From NCBI GenBank assembly GCA_000436755.1, contig FR887283.1, forward strand, positions 34,106 to 95,704: a stretch of DNA of 61,599 nt, read 5' to 3'. Within the stretch, counting starts at the first letter, position 1. The number at the start of each line of letters is the position of its first letter. Shown in pieces: positions 1-9,120 of the stretch. Made by a program: the position numbers and the translations under genes. Source of the stretch: Clostridium sp. CAG:253 (GTDB lineage: Bacteria; Bacillota; Clostridia; Lachnospirales; Lachnospiraceae). The notes beneath the pieces are model-generated. The model saw only the letters and a program-made list of their open reading frames with translations, was not told where the DNA came from and did no database searches.

Positions 1-100
1 GTCCGATTGCCCTCGACAGCCTGTTTACAACGGCTTTAGTCTGTGTATGGCTGTGACTATGACTATGTTTTTCTTTATCCGTATTTTGAACATCACACAT
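1..100 (-). CDS. CsoR/RcnR-family metal-sensing repressor, N-terminal fragment cut by window edge
   Basis: The minus strand from 100 reads ATG after a GGAGGG ribosome binding site with 5-base spacing, and gives 33 codons before the window ends. The peptide has a His-Ser repeat (HSHSHSH, residues 12-18) and then VVNRLSRAIG. That matches the start of the all-helical DUF156 (CsoR/FrmR/RcnR) metal-responsive repressors, where NRL.RAIGH leads into the first helix; the metal-ligand Cys/His residues lie beyond the edge. It follows cbiO on the same strand by 111 bases, so the two may be co-transcribed. A role in Ni/Co-responsive control of the neighbouring transporter is inferred from position. The His-rich start favours Ni/Co/Cu-type sensing over formaldehyde sensing, but this is not proven. 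Confidence 0.75.
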   Translation of the reverse strand, partial: MCDVQNTDKEKHSHSHSHTQTKAVVNRLSRAIG

Positions 101-211
101 ATTATCCCTCCATATCTTTCCCAAAAAACTATATTTTTATTATTTATCTCACTGTAATTTTAAACAGTAACAGTATTTTCTCTATCCTTTATAATTACTT
201 TCTGATATTTT

Positions 212-973
212 TTAACTTCTCCATCTCGGCTGCTGCATACAAAGCGGAAGTTCCAGACCTGCATCCAAAAGCAATTGTTCATCAGTCAGAATTTCCTTTG
301 CTTTTGCGTCTTTCATTATTCTTCCATCCGCCATCAAAATAACCCTGTCACAAACTTCAAGCACCATATCAAGGTCATGTGAAGCGATTATTTTAAGCTG
401 CTTTGTTTCCTTTAAAATATTTATAAGATTTCTTCTGTTCGCAGGGTCAAGTGCAATTGATGGCTCATCCATCAATATTATATCAGGCTCCATTCCAAGG
501 ATAGTAGCTATCGAGACCATCTTTTTCTCCCCGCCCGACATTTTATATATCTGTCTGCCACGCAGATATTCAATATGAATACTCTTTAGAGCATTCTCAA
601 CTCTTTTCTCTGTCTCACCCTCACTCAATCCATAATTTCTCGGTGCAAAAGCTATCTCATCATAAACATTTGACATAAAAAGCTGGCTTTCCGAATCCTG
701 AAACACATATCCAATCTTCGCTCTTATTCCAGCTAGATTTTCTTTAGTGACAGGTATTCCCTCTATCTCTATGTCACCCTGAAATCCTAAATCCAAACCG
801 ACAAGAAGTTTTAGCAATGTTGATTTTCCGACACCGTTTGCACCAATAAGACCTATGTTTTCATCGCCCCTTGCATTTATAGAAATATCATTTAAAATAT
901 TTTTTCCTGCTTCATAACAAAAGCTGACATTTTTTATATTAACAGTTATATCATCTACCATTTTAATCCCCAT
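212..973 (-). CDS. cbiO: Energy-coupling factor (cobalt/nickel-type) transporter ATPase
   Basis: This is the 253-residue ATPase of a group I ECF metal transporter, which hydrolyses ATP at the inner membrane face to drive CbiM/CbiQ. Visible motifs are Walker A GANGVGKST, Q-loop VFQDSESQLF, signature MSGGEKK, Walker B IILMDEP and the switch histidine ASHD. The F-Q-D-x-E-x-Q-L-F Q-loop is typical of ECF ATPases. The ATG at 973 has GGAG eight bases upstream; a second ATG at 961 follows GGGG and is an alternative. Unusually, it is divergent from cbiM and cbiQ (300-base gap) instead of following cbiQ, and is instead followed by the CsoR/RcnR-like gene. Only one ATPase gene is present, as expected for CbiMNQO systems. 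Confidence 0.9.
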   Translation of the reverse strand: MGIKMVDDITVNIKNVSFCYEAGKNILNDISINARGDENIGLIGANGVGKSTLLKLLVGLDLGFQGDIEIEGIPVTKENLAGIRAKIGYVFQDSESQLFMSNVYDEIAFAPRNYGLSEGETEKRVENALKSIHIEYLRGRQIYKMSGGEKKMVSIATILGMEPDIILMDEPSIALDPANRRNLINILKETKQLKIIASHDLDMVLEVCDRVILMADGRIMKDAKAKEILTDEQLLLDAGLELPLCMQQPRWRS

Positions 974-1111
974 TTCTTTATCTCCATCTTCATATTATTA
1001 TGACAAAAAAACATCTTATTTTCAAGTTTAAAACCCTTCTCTAAACTTTTGCATTTCATGTGTCTGATTCTTATCATGTTTTCCAAACTTTCACTATTTT
1101 ACACAAATTAT

Positions 1112-1155
1112 TCCAAAAAATATCCCCCTGGGAAGCTTCCAGACAGTATTATAAT
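1112..1155. promoter_or_regulatory. Candidate CsoR/RcnR-type operator and promoter between cbiO and cbiM
   Basis: Within the 974-1274 divergent gap, 1121-1133 reads TATCCCCCTGGGA, a C-tract/G-tract core with AT flanks like CsoR/RcnR operators. It overlaps an inverted repeat, CTGGgAAGCTTCCAG (1128-1142). A TATAAT box for cbiM lies at 1150-1155, with no good -35 where one is expected (about 1127-1132). A weak -35 covered by an operator-like core fits a repressed promoter. The assignment rests on sequence resemblance and on the neighbouring CsoR-like gene. Confidence 0.35.
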
Positions 1156-1192
1156 ATGTTAATATAACACAATAAACGTATTATCAATAATA

Positions 1193-1240
1193 AAAAAAGT
1201 ATCCGGACAACGATGTTCACAGTTCAGATGCTTTTTTTAT
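1193..1240 (+). terminator. Terminator-like hairpin in the cbiM leader
   Basis: AAAAAAAGTATC (from about 1193) pairs with GATGCTTTTTTT (to about 1240), twelve pairs including one G-U, around a loop of about 23 bases, ending in a U-run upstream of the cbiM ribosome binding site. This is an intrinsic-terminator shape inside a leader, so premature termination could control cbiM-cbiQ. I could not match the loop to the NiCo or cobalamin riboswitch consensus. Confidence 0.45.
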
Positions 1241-1274
1241 TTATATTAAATTTTTATAGAATGGAGTGATTTAT

Positions 1275-2315
1275 ATGCATATGGCAGATGCCCTTGTCTC
1301 TGCAACAGTTGCCGGAACCATGTATGCACTTTCGGCAGGCGCAGCAGCTTATTCAGTAAAAAAAATTCGTCTTGAGAATGACGACAAAAAAATTCCTGTC
1401 ATGGGAGTTATGGGTGCATTTATTTTTGCAGCCCAGATGATAAATTTCACAATTCCGGGTACAGGTTCAAGCGGGCACCTCTGTGGCGGCATGCTTTTGA
1501 CAGCCTTATTAGGCCCTTACGCCGCTTTTTTAACACTCATCAGTGTTTTACTAATTCAATGTCTTTTCTTTGCTGACGGCGGTTTGCTGGCGTTTGGATG
1601 TAATGTATGGAATATGGCATTTTATGGATGCTTTCTCGGATATTTTCTCGTGTGGAAACCGATTATCAAAAAAGGCATAAACAAAGCAGGAATTATAACA
1701 GCCTCTATCCTCGGCTCAGTCATTTCTCTTCAATTCGGAGCATTTAGTGTATCAGTCGAAACAAAAATCTCAGGCATCACTGAACTGCCGTTTATGACAT
1801 TTGTAAAAACAATGCAGCCGATACACCTTGCAATCGGACTTGTCGAGGGACTTATAACTGCCGCTGTACTTGTATTCATATACGAATCACGTCCTGAAAT
1901 GCTTGGGACCAATAAAAACGAAAACTTTGTCACACACGAAACAAACACAGCATTGCCGCAAACAGACTTTACCAAAAAATTATCACTGAAAAAGATACTT
2001 ACAATTTTATTCACAGTTACACTTGTAACAGGAGGAATTATTTCCCTCTTTGCTTCTTCACACCCTGACGGACTTGAATGGTCTATAGCAAAGCTTACAG
2101 GCTCAACTGACATTTCAGGAAACTCCGATAAAGTACATTCTGTATTTTCATCAATACAAAGCATGCTTTCGTTCCTGCCTGATTACGCTTTCAAAAATTC
2201 CGATACAGTGGGCGGCACATCATTTTCCGGTATAGCCGGTTCACTTATCGTACTAATTCTTTGCACAGTCATATGCCTTATAATCAGGTCTGTAAGCAGA
2301 CACAAAAACAAATAG
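1275..2315 (+). CDS. cbiM: Ni/Co ECF transporter S component, CbiM with fused PDGLE (CbiN/NikN-like) domain
   Basis: This is the membrane substrate-binding component of a nickel or cobalt ECF transporter. The start is set at ATG 1275, eight bases after GGAG (1263-1266), because the N-terminus then reads MHMADAL. In CbiM/NikM the amino group and His2 chelate the metal, so a GTG start at 1266, which would bury them, is rejected. About 200 N-terminal residues form the hydrophobic CbiM core (SGHLCGGMLLTALLGPYAA). After a polar linker comes a helix, a loop with HPDGLEW (the PDGLE signature) and a final helix near 320-340, so the accessory N subunit is fused. Co-transcribed with cbiQ. Ni versus Co cannot be decided here. 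Confidence 0.9.
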   Translation: MHMADALVSATVAGTMYALSAGAAAYSVKKIRLENDDKKIPVMGVMGAFIFAAQMINFTIPGTGSSGHLCGGMLLTALLGPYAAFLTLISVLLIQCLFFADGGLLAFGCNVWNMAFYGCFLGYFLVWKPIIKKGINKAGIITASILGSVISLQFGAFSVSVETKISGITELPFMTFVKTMQPIHLAIGLVEGLITAAVLVFIYESRPEMLGTNKNENFVTHETNTALPQTDFTKKLSLKKILTILFTVTLVTGGIISLFASSHPDGLEWSIAKLTGSTDISGNSDKVHSVFSSIQSMLSFLPDYAFKNSDTVGGTSFSGIAGSLIVLILCTVICLIIRSVSRHKNK

Positions 2316-2326
2316 GAAAAATACAA

Positions 2327-3100
2327 ATGACAAAAAGAAAACCGAAAGATAAAATCGGAAATACAATACATGAAATAACAAAAATTGACGAACTTGCAAG
2401 GCAGGACAAATTGATAAATAACATACACCCCTTAATTAAACTTATTATAACCATCGGATATATACTGCTTGTCATATCCACACCAAAATATAATGTAAGC
2501 AGGCTTGTTATAATGGCAGTTTATCCGGTGGCAATGTTTATTCTTGGAGATATAAATTTTAAGGACAGTATTAAACGCCTTAGAATAGTTCTGCCGCTTG
2601 TCTGTCTTATAGGAATATTAAATCCTTTTTTTGACAGACATGTACTCTTTCGCTCTAACGGCATTGAACTAACTCAAAATTTATCGCTATTTAAAAACCT
2701 TGCCATAACAGGCGGCATAATATCAATGCTTACTCTGGCATTAAAAGGTATACTAACCGTAATTGCATCATACATCCTCATCGCAACGACAACAATTGAA
2801 AAAATATGCTATGCTATGCGTCTTATAAAAATTCCATCTGTAATTGTAACACAGGTAATGCTCACCTACAGATATGTCACACTTCTGCTCTCTGAAGCAG
2901 GACGCATTACTCAAGCATATGCTTTGCGTGCGCCAAATCAAAAAGGTATAAATATTAAAAACTGGGGTTCACTTCTCGGTCATCTTCTGTTACGCACAAT
3001 TGACCGTGCTGACGAAATTTACAATGCCATGCTTCTGCGTGGCTTCAATGGAGATTTTCCAAACCCCGAAGGCAGGAAAAACAGTAATAAAAAAATTTAA
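2327..3100 (+). CDS. cbiQ: Energy-coupling factor transporter transmembrane (T) component
   Basis: This 257-residue integral membrane coupling protein links CbiO to CbiM. ATG 2327 sits 11 bases after the cbiM stop, behind a weak GGAAA; longer in-frame starts would overlap cbiM. The CbiQ family is shown by several hydrophobic helices followed by cytoplasmic coupling helices with Ala-Arg-Gly-like motifs (AYALRAPNQKG and YNAMLLRGFNG), which contact the ATPase. It ends 30 bases before a strong two-way terminator. With cbiM and the divergent cbiO it makes a complete CbiMNQO-type importer. Confidence 0.88.
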   Translation: MTKRKPKDKIGNTIHEITKIDELARQDKLINNIHPLIKLIITIGYILLVISTPKYNVSRLVIMAVYPVAMFILGDINFKDSIKRLRIVLPLVCLIGILNPFFDRHVLFRSNGIELTQNLSLFKNLAITGGIISMLTLALKGILTVIASYILIATTTIEKICYAMRLIKIPSVIVTQVMLTYRYVTLLLSEAGRITQAYALRAPNQKGINIKNWGSLLGHLLLRTIDRADEIYNAMLLRGFNGDFPNPEGRKNSNKKI

Positions 3101-3130
3101 AAGTTCCAAACTAAAATCACAAAATTTAGA

Positions 3131-3174
3131 ACTAAAAACCCCCGCACTCTATAAAAGAAGCGGAGGTTTTTAGT
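3131..3174. terminator. Bidirectional terminator between cbiQ and the chemoreceptor gene
   Basis: ACTAAAAACC-c-CCGC (3131-3145) pairs with GCGG-a-GGTTTTTAGT (3160-3174). The stem is fourteen pairs with one mismatch and a 14-base loop. A/T tracts on both sides let it serve the convergent cbiQ (+) and chemoreceptor (-) transcripts. Confidence 0.85.
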
Positions 3175-3220
3175 TAATTATCAATCCCATTTTTAATGGC
3201 AGGATTTAAAGAATTATTCA

Positions 3221-5080
3221 TTAATTCTCGTACAACTTAAATTTCTTTATATAATTACTCATATCTGTAGACAGATTCTGTAAAGCTACTGCACTCTCAC
3301 TGATTTCATTGATTGAAGAACCAATCTCCTGAACTGAAGCTGATGTTTCCTGTGTACTTGCGGCATTTTCTTCTGCAATTGCCGAAAGACTCTCGAGAAC
3401 ACCACTTACATTGTTCTTAGCACTATTGATTTTATCCACCTGAGCTGATATCGTCTCTGTAAGCTCAATAACCTTGTCTGTCTCTTCAGTAAGACCTTTA
3501 AACGATTTTCTTGTATTACCAAGTCTGTCAACCTGAATAGCAACATCATTACTTACAGTTTCCATTCTCTTAACACTTATATTTGAATTGTCCAAAAGTT
3601 CTGAAACTATTCTTTCAATTTCATCAGCACTGTTCATACTGCTGTCAGAAAGACTTCTTATCTCATTCGCTACAACAGCAAATCCTTTTCCATGTTCACC
3701 GGCTCTTGCTGCTTCTATGGATGCATTAAGAGAAAGAAGACTTGTCTGGTCTGCAATTGACTGTATCAATTCAACTGCACTTCTGATAGCCTCTGCCGAA
3801 GTATGTGTTCTGAATGTCTCGTCTTTTAATGTTGCAATTTCTTCTGAAGTATTTTCGCTTATCTTAACAAGCTCCTTGAGCACTTTTGATGTCTCGTTGC
3901 TCATGTCTTTCATTTTTTCTACAGTTTCAGATAATATTCTCATAGAATCCGTACATGCATCTATATCATTGCCTATACTTATAACATTTTCATTTGCACG
4001 CTGTGTATCATCAGCCTGGCTTCCGGCACCATCTGCAATCCCCGTAACAGCCTGTTCAATACCGGATACGGTATCATCTACCTGTTCAATGCTGTTTTTC
4101 AAGGCAATCGATGCATCATCCAGATGATTTCCATTTTCCATAAGAGACTTTGCCATAGCAGCAAGTTCATCTTTCAAAATCAAAGCTGAGCTTGCAAGCA
4201 TACCAATTTCATCATTTTGTTTCGCAACCTTATGTACACTTATATCTCTATGTGCCAAATCAAGCTCTGCCATACGGTTCATTGAAAATACAACATCCTT
4301 TATAGGTCTTGCTATCCTTCTAGGAACCACAGTTCCTATGATTCCCATAATTATCAATATAATTATGAGTGCAATACCTGTTCTCGTATACACCTTATTT
4401 ACAGGAGCATTTATTTCTGATTTATCGCAGCAAAGCACCAAAGTAAACGAATATGTACTGCTTACAAAATATACAGCATGCTTTTGTTCACCATTATAAG
4501 TATAGTCCAAAAATCCAGGGCTGACTTTCTCTTTCGCAACCATTTTATCAACTATATTCTGTACCTCAGAAATACCAATCTTTTCCCCAATCAGTTTTTC
4601 ATTTGGATGCCATGCCACATTGCCACTTCCGTTTATAATATACATATAGCTGCTTTTTAAGCCATTGACCTTGACGGATGCCAATGAATTTCTCAATGTA
4701 ATAGGTGTAAGAACTATATTGGCACCGCTTCTGTCAATCTGCTTATCAAATGACTGACCAAGTATGGTGGTAACATCTTTCATAGATGTACTTATATTCT
4801 GTTGCAGTGAGTTCTTTATATAAGGAATAATCAGCACCCCAACAAACAAAACTGTAATAAGGATACCCATATATACAAGCCCTGCTATTCTTACAACAAT
4901 AGATTTATGCTTTGCAACTTCACCATTATGCTGATTTACTTTATCCTCATTTTTGCTTTTATCAGTATCTTGTATATTTTCGCTCTCAACAGATTTTTTT
5001 GTATTCAATTTTCGTTTGGTATTTTTTTTCTTAGTCCTTGTCTCTTTATTCTTTGACATAAAATCTAATTTTTTTTTCAT
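3221..5080 (-). CDS. Methyl-accepting chemotaxis protein with Cache sensor domain
   Basis: This membrane chemoreceptor signals to CheA/CheW. The start is ATG 5080, eight bases after GGAGG; an upstream in-frame ATG at 5095 contains that site. The 619-residue protein has a long Lys-rich cytoplasmic N-terminus (1-60), TM1 (about 62-85), an extracellular single-Cache-like domain (about 90-225, with [17 protein letters not shown]), TM2 (about 230-250), HAMP, and a signalling coiled coil. The conserved hairpin tip includes [18 protein letters not shown] and [15 protein letters not shown]. There is no C-terminal receptor-tether pentapeptide. The 50-residue basic N-terminal extension before TM1 is unusual. 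No che or fla genes are in the window, so ligand and partners are unknown. It may have its own promoter (5126-5154). Confidence 0.93.
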   Translation of the reverse strand: MKKKLDFMSKNKETRTKKKNTKRKLNTKKSVESENIQDTDKSKNEDKVNQHNGEVAKHKSIVVRIAGLVYMGILITVLFVGVLIIPYIKNSLQQNISTSMKDVTTILGQSFDKQIDRSGANIVLTPITLRNSLASVKVNGLKSSYMYIINGSGNVAWHPNEKLIGEKIGISEVQNIVDKMVAKEKVSPGFLDYTYNGEQKHAVYFVSSTYSFTLVLCCDKSEINAPVNKVYTRTGIALIIILIIMGIIGTVVPRRIARPIKDVVFSMNRMAELDLAHRDISVHKVAKQNDEIGMLASSALILKDELAAMAKSLMENGNHLDDASIALKNSIEQVDDTVSGIEQAVTGIADGAGSQADDTQRANENVISIGNDIDACTDSMRILSETVEKMKDMSNETSKVLKELVKISENTSEEIATLKDETFRTHTSAEAIRSAVELIQSIADQTSLLSLNASIEAARAGEHGKGFAVVANEIRSLSDSSMNSADEIERIVSELLDNSNISVKRMETVSNDVAIQVDRLGNTRKSFKGLTEETDKVIELTETISAQVDKINSAKNNVSGVLESLSAIAEENAASTQETSASVQEIGSSINEISESAVALQNLSTDMSNYIKKFKLYEN

Positions 5081-5125
5081 ACGTCCAACCTCCATTTAAT
5101 ACAATTCAGACTAACTATATATGAT

Positions 5126-5154
5126 ATTTTATAGCAAACTGCACAAAAATTCAA
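5126..5154 (-). promoter_or_regulatory. Candidate sigma-A promoter of the chemoreceptor gene
   Basis: On the minus strand, TTGAAT (5154-5149) and TAAAAT (5131-5126) are separated by 17 bases, about 45 bases upstream of the start codon. A sigma-D motility promoter was looked for and not seen. Confidence 0.45.
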
Positions 5155-5252
5155 TCATTTAAAACTGATATTTTAACTTTTCAGTAACAGTTCACACAAT
5201 TTATTAAAGCCTAATTTACTCATAATAATAATGTTGTATCATAATCATATAT

Positions 5253-5284
5253 ATTAAAAAATCCCCCATGCCAAAGCACGGGGG
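5253..5284 (-). terminator. Intrinsic terminator of the sugar ABC operon
   Basis: The minus-strand RNA folds CCCCCGTGC-TTTG-GCATGGGGG, nine pairs including a G-U that exists only in the minus-strand RNA, followed by ATTTTTT. It lies 33 bases past the solute-binding protein stop codon. Confidence 0.85.
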
Positions 5285-5316
5285 AATAAACATTCATATA
5301 AGAAACAACTTTAATC

Positions 5317-7029
5317 CTAGTTGCTTAATGCCTTCTCTAATGAACGACGAGTTGCAGCTTCGTTCTCACACCACTTGAGACACTCATCATATCCATAAGC
5401 GGCTGTATCTTTCTTCATCTTCTGAACAAACTTGTTAAACTCTGCATCTGTCTTAGCATAAATAGCATTCCAAGAATTCTCTTTGATAGATGTTGTAACC
5501 TGTTTCCAAGTTGTCTTTAATTCATCATCCTTAGCACTTGCTGAATAAGATGTTGCAGGAGCAACTACATAATTTCCACCTTTTTCCATGTATTCGTTAA
5601 GGTTCTTGCAACCTGTCTTGTCAACCCAATCCTGCTGAATCTTGTATTCAGGAGTTGTAATGTTGCTCTTCCAGTTGTCACAGTTGTATGTTTCACCATT
5701 TGAATCAGGGTTGTCAGCATCATTAGCCCATGTATCAAATGCAGCCTGAATCTGTCCATCCTGGAATGAGCCCTTATGTTTCTCCATCTTTGTCTTTCCA
5801 TCAGCATGAGTCTTCTTACCAAGTTCTGTAAAGTATGTATTATGATCCTTGTCATAATCCCATGTCTCTCCCTTAGGACCATACTTGTATGTCATAAATC
5901 CTTCCGGAGTTGCAAAGTAGTTGATGATTTCCATACATAAGTCTGGGTACTCTGTCTTTGCACCGATTGTTGTGATACGGTCACCACCCTGTGTATTCAT
6001 ACCATAAACGATAGGTTTTGCTTCCTCAGGTTTCATACAATACATGTACTTGCCTGCTTTAAGATGTGCATCTGTATTGTATCCAAGTGAACCGGAATAG
6101 TTGAAGATTGAGAATAATACACCACCACTCTTAACCTTAGCACTCATCTGGTCGTATGTCTGTGTCATTGAGTCAGGATCTACAAGACCTGCACGATATA
6201 AGTCATTGTAGAACTTAAGCATCTGAAGATATGGTCCGTTCTCCTCGAGTGCATCATGGAATTTACCTGTCTGAGGATCATACAATCCAATACCCATCTC
6301 ATCATAACCATAGTAAGCTGTAACTGTTGACTTAACATACATAACCATTCCGTCATCCCAGTCAGACCAAAGTGAAACAGCATATGTAGGATTTCCATTG
6401 TCATCCTTAGGGCAGATATCATGCATCTTGATAAGCATATTCTTAAATGCATCAAGGTCTTTAATCTTAGGATAACCTAACTTCTTATATAAGTCCCAAC
6501 GAGTATCCCATGTATAGAAGAATGCATCATGGTTCTTACTGTTTGTTGCAACGCTGTGAGCAATACCGTATGTAGTATCTTTTGCACCGTTCGTGATAGT
6601 CTTTGTAAGACCACTGTTTTTCTTAAGGGCATCTGCCATATGCTTCTTAATGTATGGTCCGCAGTCTGTAAGAAGATCATCTTCATTCCAGTCAAGAAGA
6701 AGATCATTCTGAACAGCGTCAACATAATCTTTTGAATCACTACCCCAGATAACGATGTCACCAAGGTTTCCATTCTGTGCACGTGTCTGATATACACCAT
6801 CTGCATCAGGAATAATATTCAGCTCAACATTGAACTTTTCTTTAAGTACATCTGCACCCCAGCCTGTCTGCATACCCTGTGTATTCGCCAACTGACTGTA
6901 GACATCTAATTTTATAACTCCATTTTTCTTTTTCGTACCACATCCTGTAAGCATTGATGTAGAACCAACAACCATACTGCCTGCAAGCAATACAGAAAGC
7001 ATTTTTTTACTAAATGCAGCTTTTCTCAT
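5317..7029 (-). CDS. Extracellular solute-binding lipoprotein of a CUT1 (Lpl/Yte-type) sugar ABC transporter
   Basis: This 570-residue lipoprotein captures an oligosaccharide or similar ligand for the two permeases upstream. ATG 7029 follows AGAGGA. The signal peptide ends in a lipobox (SMLTGC, Cys30), so the mature protein is lipid-anchored. The body is the large family 1 binding-protein fold, as in LplA/YtcQ-type proteins (about 500-570 residues). Aromatic residues are abundant. The gene is last in the operon, 190 bases after yesL and just before a strong terminator. No ATPase is encoded nearby; such systems commonly use a shared MsmX-type ATPase encoded elsewhere (established knowledge). 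The substrate cannot be read from sequence. Confidence 0.88.
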   Translation of the reverse strand: MRKAAFSKKMLSVLLAGSMVVGSTSMLTGCGTKKKNGVIKLDVYSQLANTQGMQTGWGADVLKEKFNVELNIIPDADGVYQTRAQNGNLGDIVIWGSDSKDYVDAVQNDLLLDWNEDDLLTDCGPYIKKHMADALKKNSGLTKTITNGAKDTTYGIAHSVATNSKNHDAFFYTWDTRWDLYKKLGYPKIKDLDAFKNMLIKMHDICPKDDNGNPTYAVSLWSDWDDGMVMYVKSTVTAYYGYDEMGIGLYDPQTGKFHDALEENGPYLQMLKFYNDLYRAGLVDPDSMTQTYDQMSAKVKSGGVLFSIFNYSGSLGYNTDAHLKAGKYMYCMKPEEAKPIVYGMNTQGGDRITTIGAKTEYPDLCMEIINYFATPEGFMTYKYGPKGETWDYDKDHNTYFTELGKKTHADGKTKMEKHKGSFQDGQIQAAFDTWANDADNPDSNGETYNCDNWKSNITTPEYKIQQDWVDKTGCKNLNEYMEKGGNYVVAPATSYSASAKDDELKTTWKQVTTSIKENSWNAIYAKTDAEFNKFVQKMKKDTAAYGYDECLKWCENEAATRRSLEKALSN

Positions 7030-7219
7030 AATTTTCCTCTTTTCTGTGTTGTATATTAAAGTTCTACGGCATGTGCACAACACAACACAAACCATTACTA
7101 TTTCCTATGTGTATATTTTACAATTTAACAAAAAAATGTGCAATATTTTTAAGCACTTTTATTACCCTCACTTTTTTTGAAGATATATCCTATAATTTCT
7201 ACATTTTTTATTTTTTTAA

Positions 7220-8002
7220 TTACTTTTTATTTTCTTCTGCTTTTTTGGCAAGCTTTTCATAGTCAATATTTTCATAATCGGATAAATCAGCTTCAGCTTC
7301 TTCATCGTCACTTTCCTCACCGTTGTTATCTCTTTCAATCTGCAGGAATATCGGCTTTGCCATTCCGCTTATTGTAAGAATAACACATACCGGACCTATT
7401 ATTATTCCAATAAACTGTGTTGTCCCCGACCACATGAATAATAAAATTTCAAAGGCAACAACCAAAAATATCAATATTGTTTTCTTGAAATATCTAAGTG
7501 ATATTGTAAATGAATTTTTCAAAGTATTTACAACCGTATTCTCATATCTTCCCATAAGAGCATACGAATATACATAATGTGTAAACAGTAAAAACAATCC
7601 AAGAACAAACACTATCAAAAACATAATATTTGAATCTTTGACATTATTATAAAGCTGGAAATCAAGATACAATGCATATACTGCAAATGTCTGTATCATA
7701 CCTGCTATACCGCCTTTAAAAAAACTTGTCTTAAACTCTTTGAAAAAAGGTTTTAATATATAACCTTCCTCATCATCTACCATCTTTAATGTTATTGAAA
7801 ATGCGGCTACCGATGCGGCTCCCATCGTAAAGGCTCCGATTATTCCACATGGAATCCAGAACAATCCCAGCCACTTAGGAATTGTAAGAGCAAGTAACAG
7901 TGGCAGACTGCAGAAGAGCCATAAAAAATTAAGAACAAGCACATCTACAAGTCTCGTGCCAAATTTGTACAATGGACTTTCAAAGAAACCATTTTTAAAC
8001 AT
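7220..8002 (-). CDS. yesL: YesL-family (DUF624) membrane protein
   Basis: The 260-residue multi-pass membrane protein starts FESPLYKFGTRLVDVLVLNF and has LWLFCSLPLLL, typical of the DUF624/YesL family, which sits in LplABC/YesM carbohydrate clusters. There are about five or six hydrophobic helices, then an acidic C-terminal tail (GEESDDEEAEADLSDYEN) likely in the cytoplasm. ATG 8002 is preceded by AGGAGGA with an 11-base spacing. Its biochemical role is not established; an accessory role in sugar uptake is inferred from its place between permease and binding-protein genes. The acidic tail is longer than I would expect for the family. Confidence 0.85.
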   Translation of the reverse strand: MFKNGFFESPLYKFGTRLVDVLVLNFLWLFCSLPLLLALTIPKWLGLFWIPCGIIGAFTMGAASVAAFSITLKMVDDEEGYILKPFFKEFKTSFFKGGIAGMIQTFAVYALYLDFQLYNNVKDSNIMFLIVFVLGLFLLFTHYVYSYALMGRYENTVVNTLKNSFTISLRYFKKTILIFLVVAFEILLFMWSGTTQFIGIIIGPVCVILTISGMAKPIFLQIERDNNGEESDDEEAEADLSDYENIDYEKLAKKAEENKK

Positions 8003-8050
8003 ACTATAATTTATCCTCCTATCTGACTATAAATTTTGCTTATATTTTTT

Positions 8051-8080
8051 AATGGGTGACCGCTTACGCAATCACCCATT
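8051..8080 (-). promoter_or_regulatory. Stem-loop inside the sugar ABC operon, between lplC-like and yesL
   Basis: AATGGGTGA (8051-8059) pairs perfectly with TCACCCATT (8072-8080). On the minus strand it is followed by A residues, not a U-run, so it is not a standard terminator. An intercistronic processing or stability hairpin that sets different transcript levels is more likely. Confidence 0.5.
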
Positions 8081-8137
8081 TATAAAAACCATAATCAGAT
8101 TATCAAATTTTGATATAAAATGCAATATATTGTAATA

Positions 8138-9106
8138 TCAACCCTTAACTGCACCAAGCATGATACCTTTCTCGAAATATCTCTGCATGAACGGATATAC
8201 ACAAAGGATAGGAATAACTGATACCATTGAAATAGTATACTTAATAACCTTTGTATTCATAGCCTGTTCAATCGCAGACTTAGCAGTTGAAGAATCTGCA
8301 CCGTTCATCAATGCTCCGAGGTTTGATGACTGATTCAGGTAAATGTAAAGTCTGTGCTGTAATGTAAAGAGATTAGCATTACCTGACATAAGGATAAGGG
8401 AATCCTGGAATGAATTCCAATGTCCTACTGCACCGAAAATAGCGATTGTTGCAAGGATTGGTTTACTAAGAGGCCATATAAGCTTTCTAAATACCATCAT
8501 ATATGAAGCACCGTCAATAAATGCACTTTCCTCAAGTTCTGCCGGTATTGACTCTATGTATGTCTTTACCAGGATAATATTATACGGAGCTACGATAGCA
8601 GGGATAATATATGCTGAGTAATGGTTTGTCATACCAAGCATTGCAAAATTCATGTACCATGGAATAAGTCCTGCATTAAAGTACATTGTGATAACAAGGA
8701 AACGATACCAGAAACTTCTGTGCCACATCTCCTGCTTTGTAACAATATAACCGATAAATGCTGAAGCAACTACCATAAGTGCAGTACCAAGAATAGTTCT
8801 TGATACAGAAACAATAAATGCTGAACCAAGGTCTCCTACATCTTTAAGTGCAAGATAATTCTGGATATTGAATCCTTTTGGCCAGAAGTTTACGATACCT
8901 CGCTGTACATAATCGTTTCTTGATACTGTATTTACAAACAGATACCAGAACGGGAATATACATGTTATTGTAAACAATGTAAAGAACAAATAGTTACAAA
9001 TATTAAATACTATATCACCAGGTGTAAGACGATATTTTCTTTTATGCTTCTTTTCGTATTCTCTTTCTCTTTTAGCATCTTCTTTTTCCTGTTTTGTCAT
9101 TGCCAT
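8138..9106 (-). CDS. CUT1-family sugar ABC transporter permease (LplC/YtcP-like)
   Basis: This 322-residue inner-membrane permease pairs with the product of the preceding gene, 14 bases upstream. After a charged cytoplasmic N-terminus (1-30) come six predicted helices. The EAA loop that contacts the ATPase reads ELEESAFIDGASYMMVF (the E..A..DGA core). The end, MQRYFEKGIMLGAVKG, is the standard LplC/YtcP C-terminus. The ribosome binding site AGGAGG precedes ATG 9106 by about 11 bases. The family takes up oligosaccharides; the substrate is unknown here. Confidence 0.92.
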   Translation of the reverse strand: MAMTKQEKEDAKREREYEKKHKRKYRLTPGDIVFNICNYLFFTLFTITCIFPFWYLFVNTVSRNDYVQRGIVNFWPKGFNIQNYLALKDVGDLGSAFIVSVSRTILGTALMVVASAFIGYIVTKQEMWHRSFWYRFLVITMYFNAGLIPWYMNFAMLGMTNHYSAYIIPAIVAPYNIILVKTYIESIPAELEESAFIDGASYMMVFRKLIWPLSKPILATIAIFGAVGHWNSFQDSLILMSGNANLFTLQHRLYIYLNQSSNLGALMNGADSSTAKSAIEQAMNTKVIKYTISMVSVIPILCVYPFMQRYFEKGIMLGAVKG

Positions 9107-9120
9107 ATCGTACTCACCTC

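Noticed and set aside
1156..1260. NiCo or cobalamin riboswitch before cbiM
   Set aside because: Only a terminator-like hairpin is seen; the conserved four-way junction or B12 box could not be found.
1266..1274. GTG start for cbiM giving MIYMHMADAL
   Set aside because: It would bury the metal-chelating Met-His N-terminus; ATG 1275 has proper ribosome-site spacing.
7081..7219. Second promoter or terminator between yesL and the binding-protein gene
   Set aside because: Only a 4-5 base stem (GTGC/GCAC) with a T-run is present, too weak to call.
8051..8080. Terminator between lplC-like and yesL
   Set aside because: The stem is perfect but no U-run follows on the coding strand; treated as an intercistronic hairpin.
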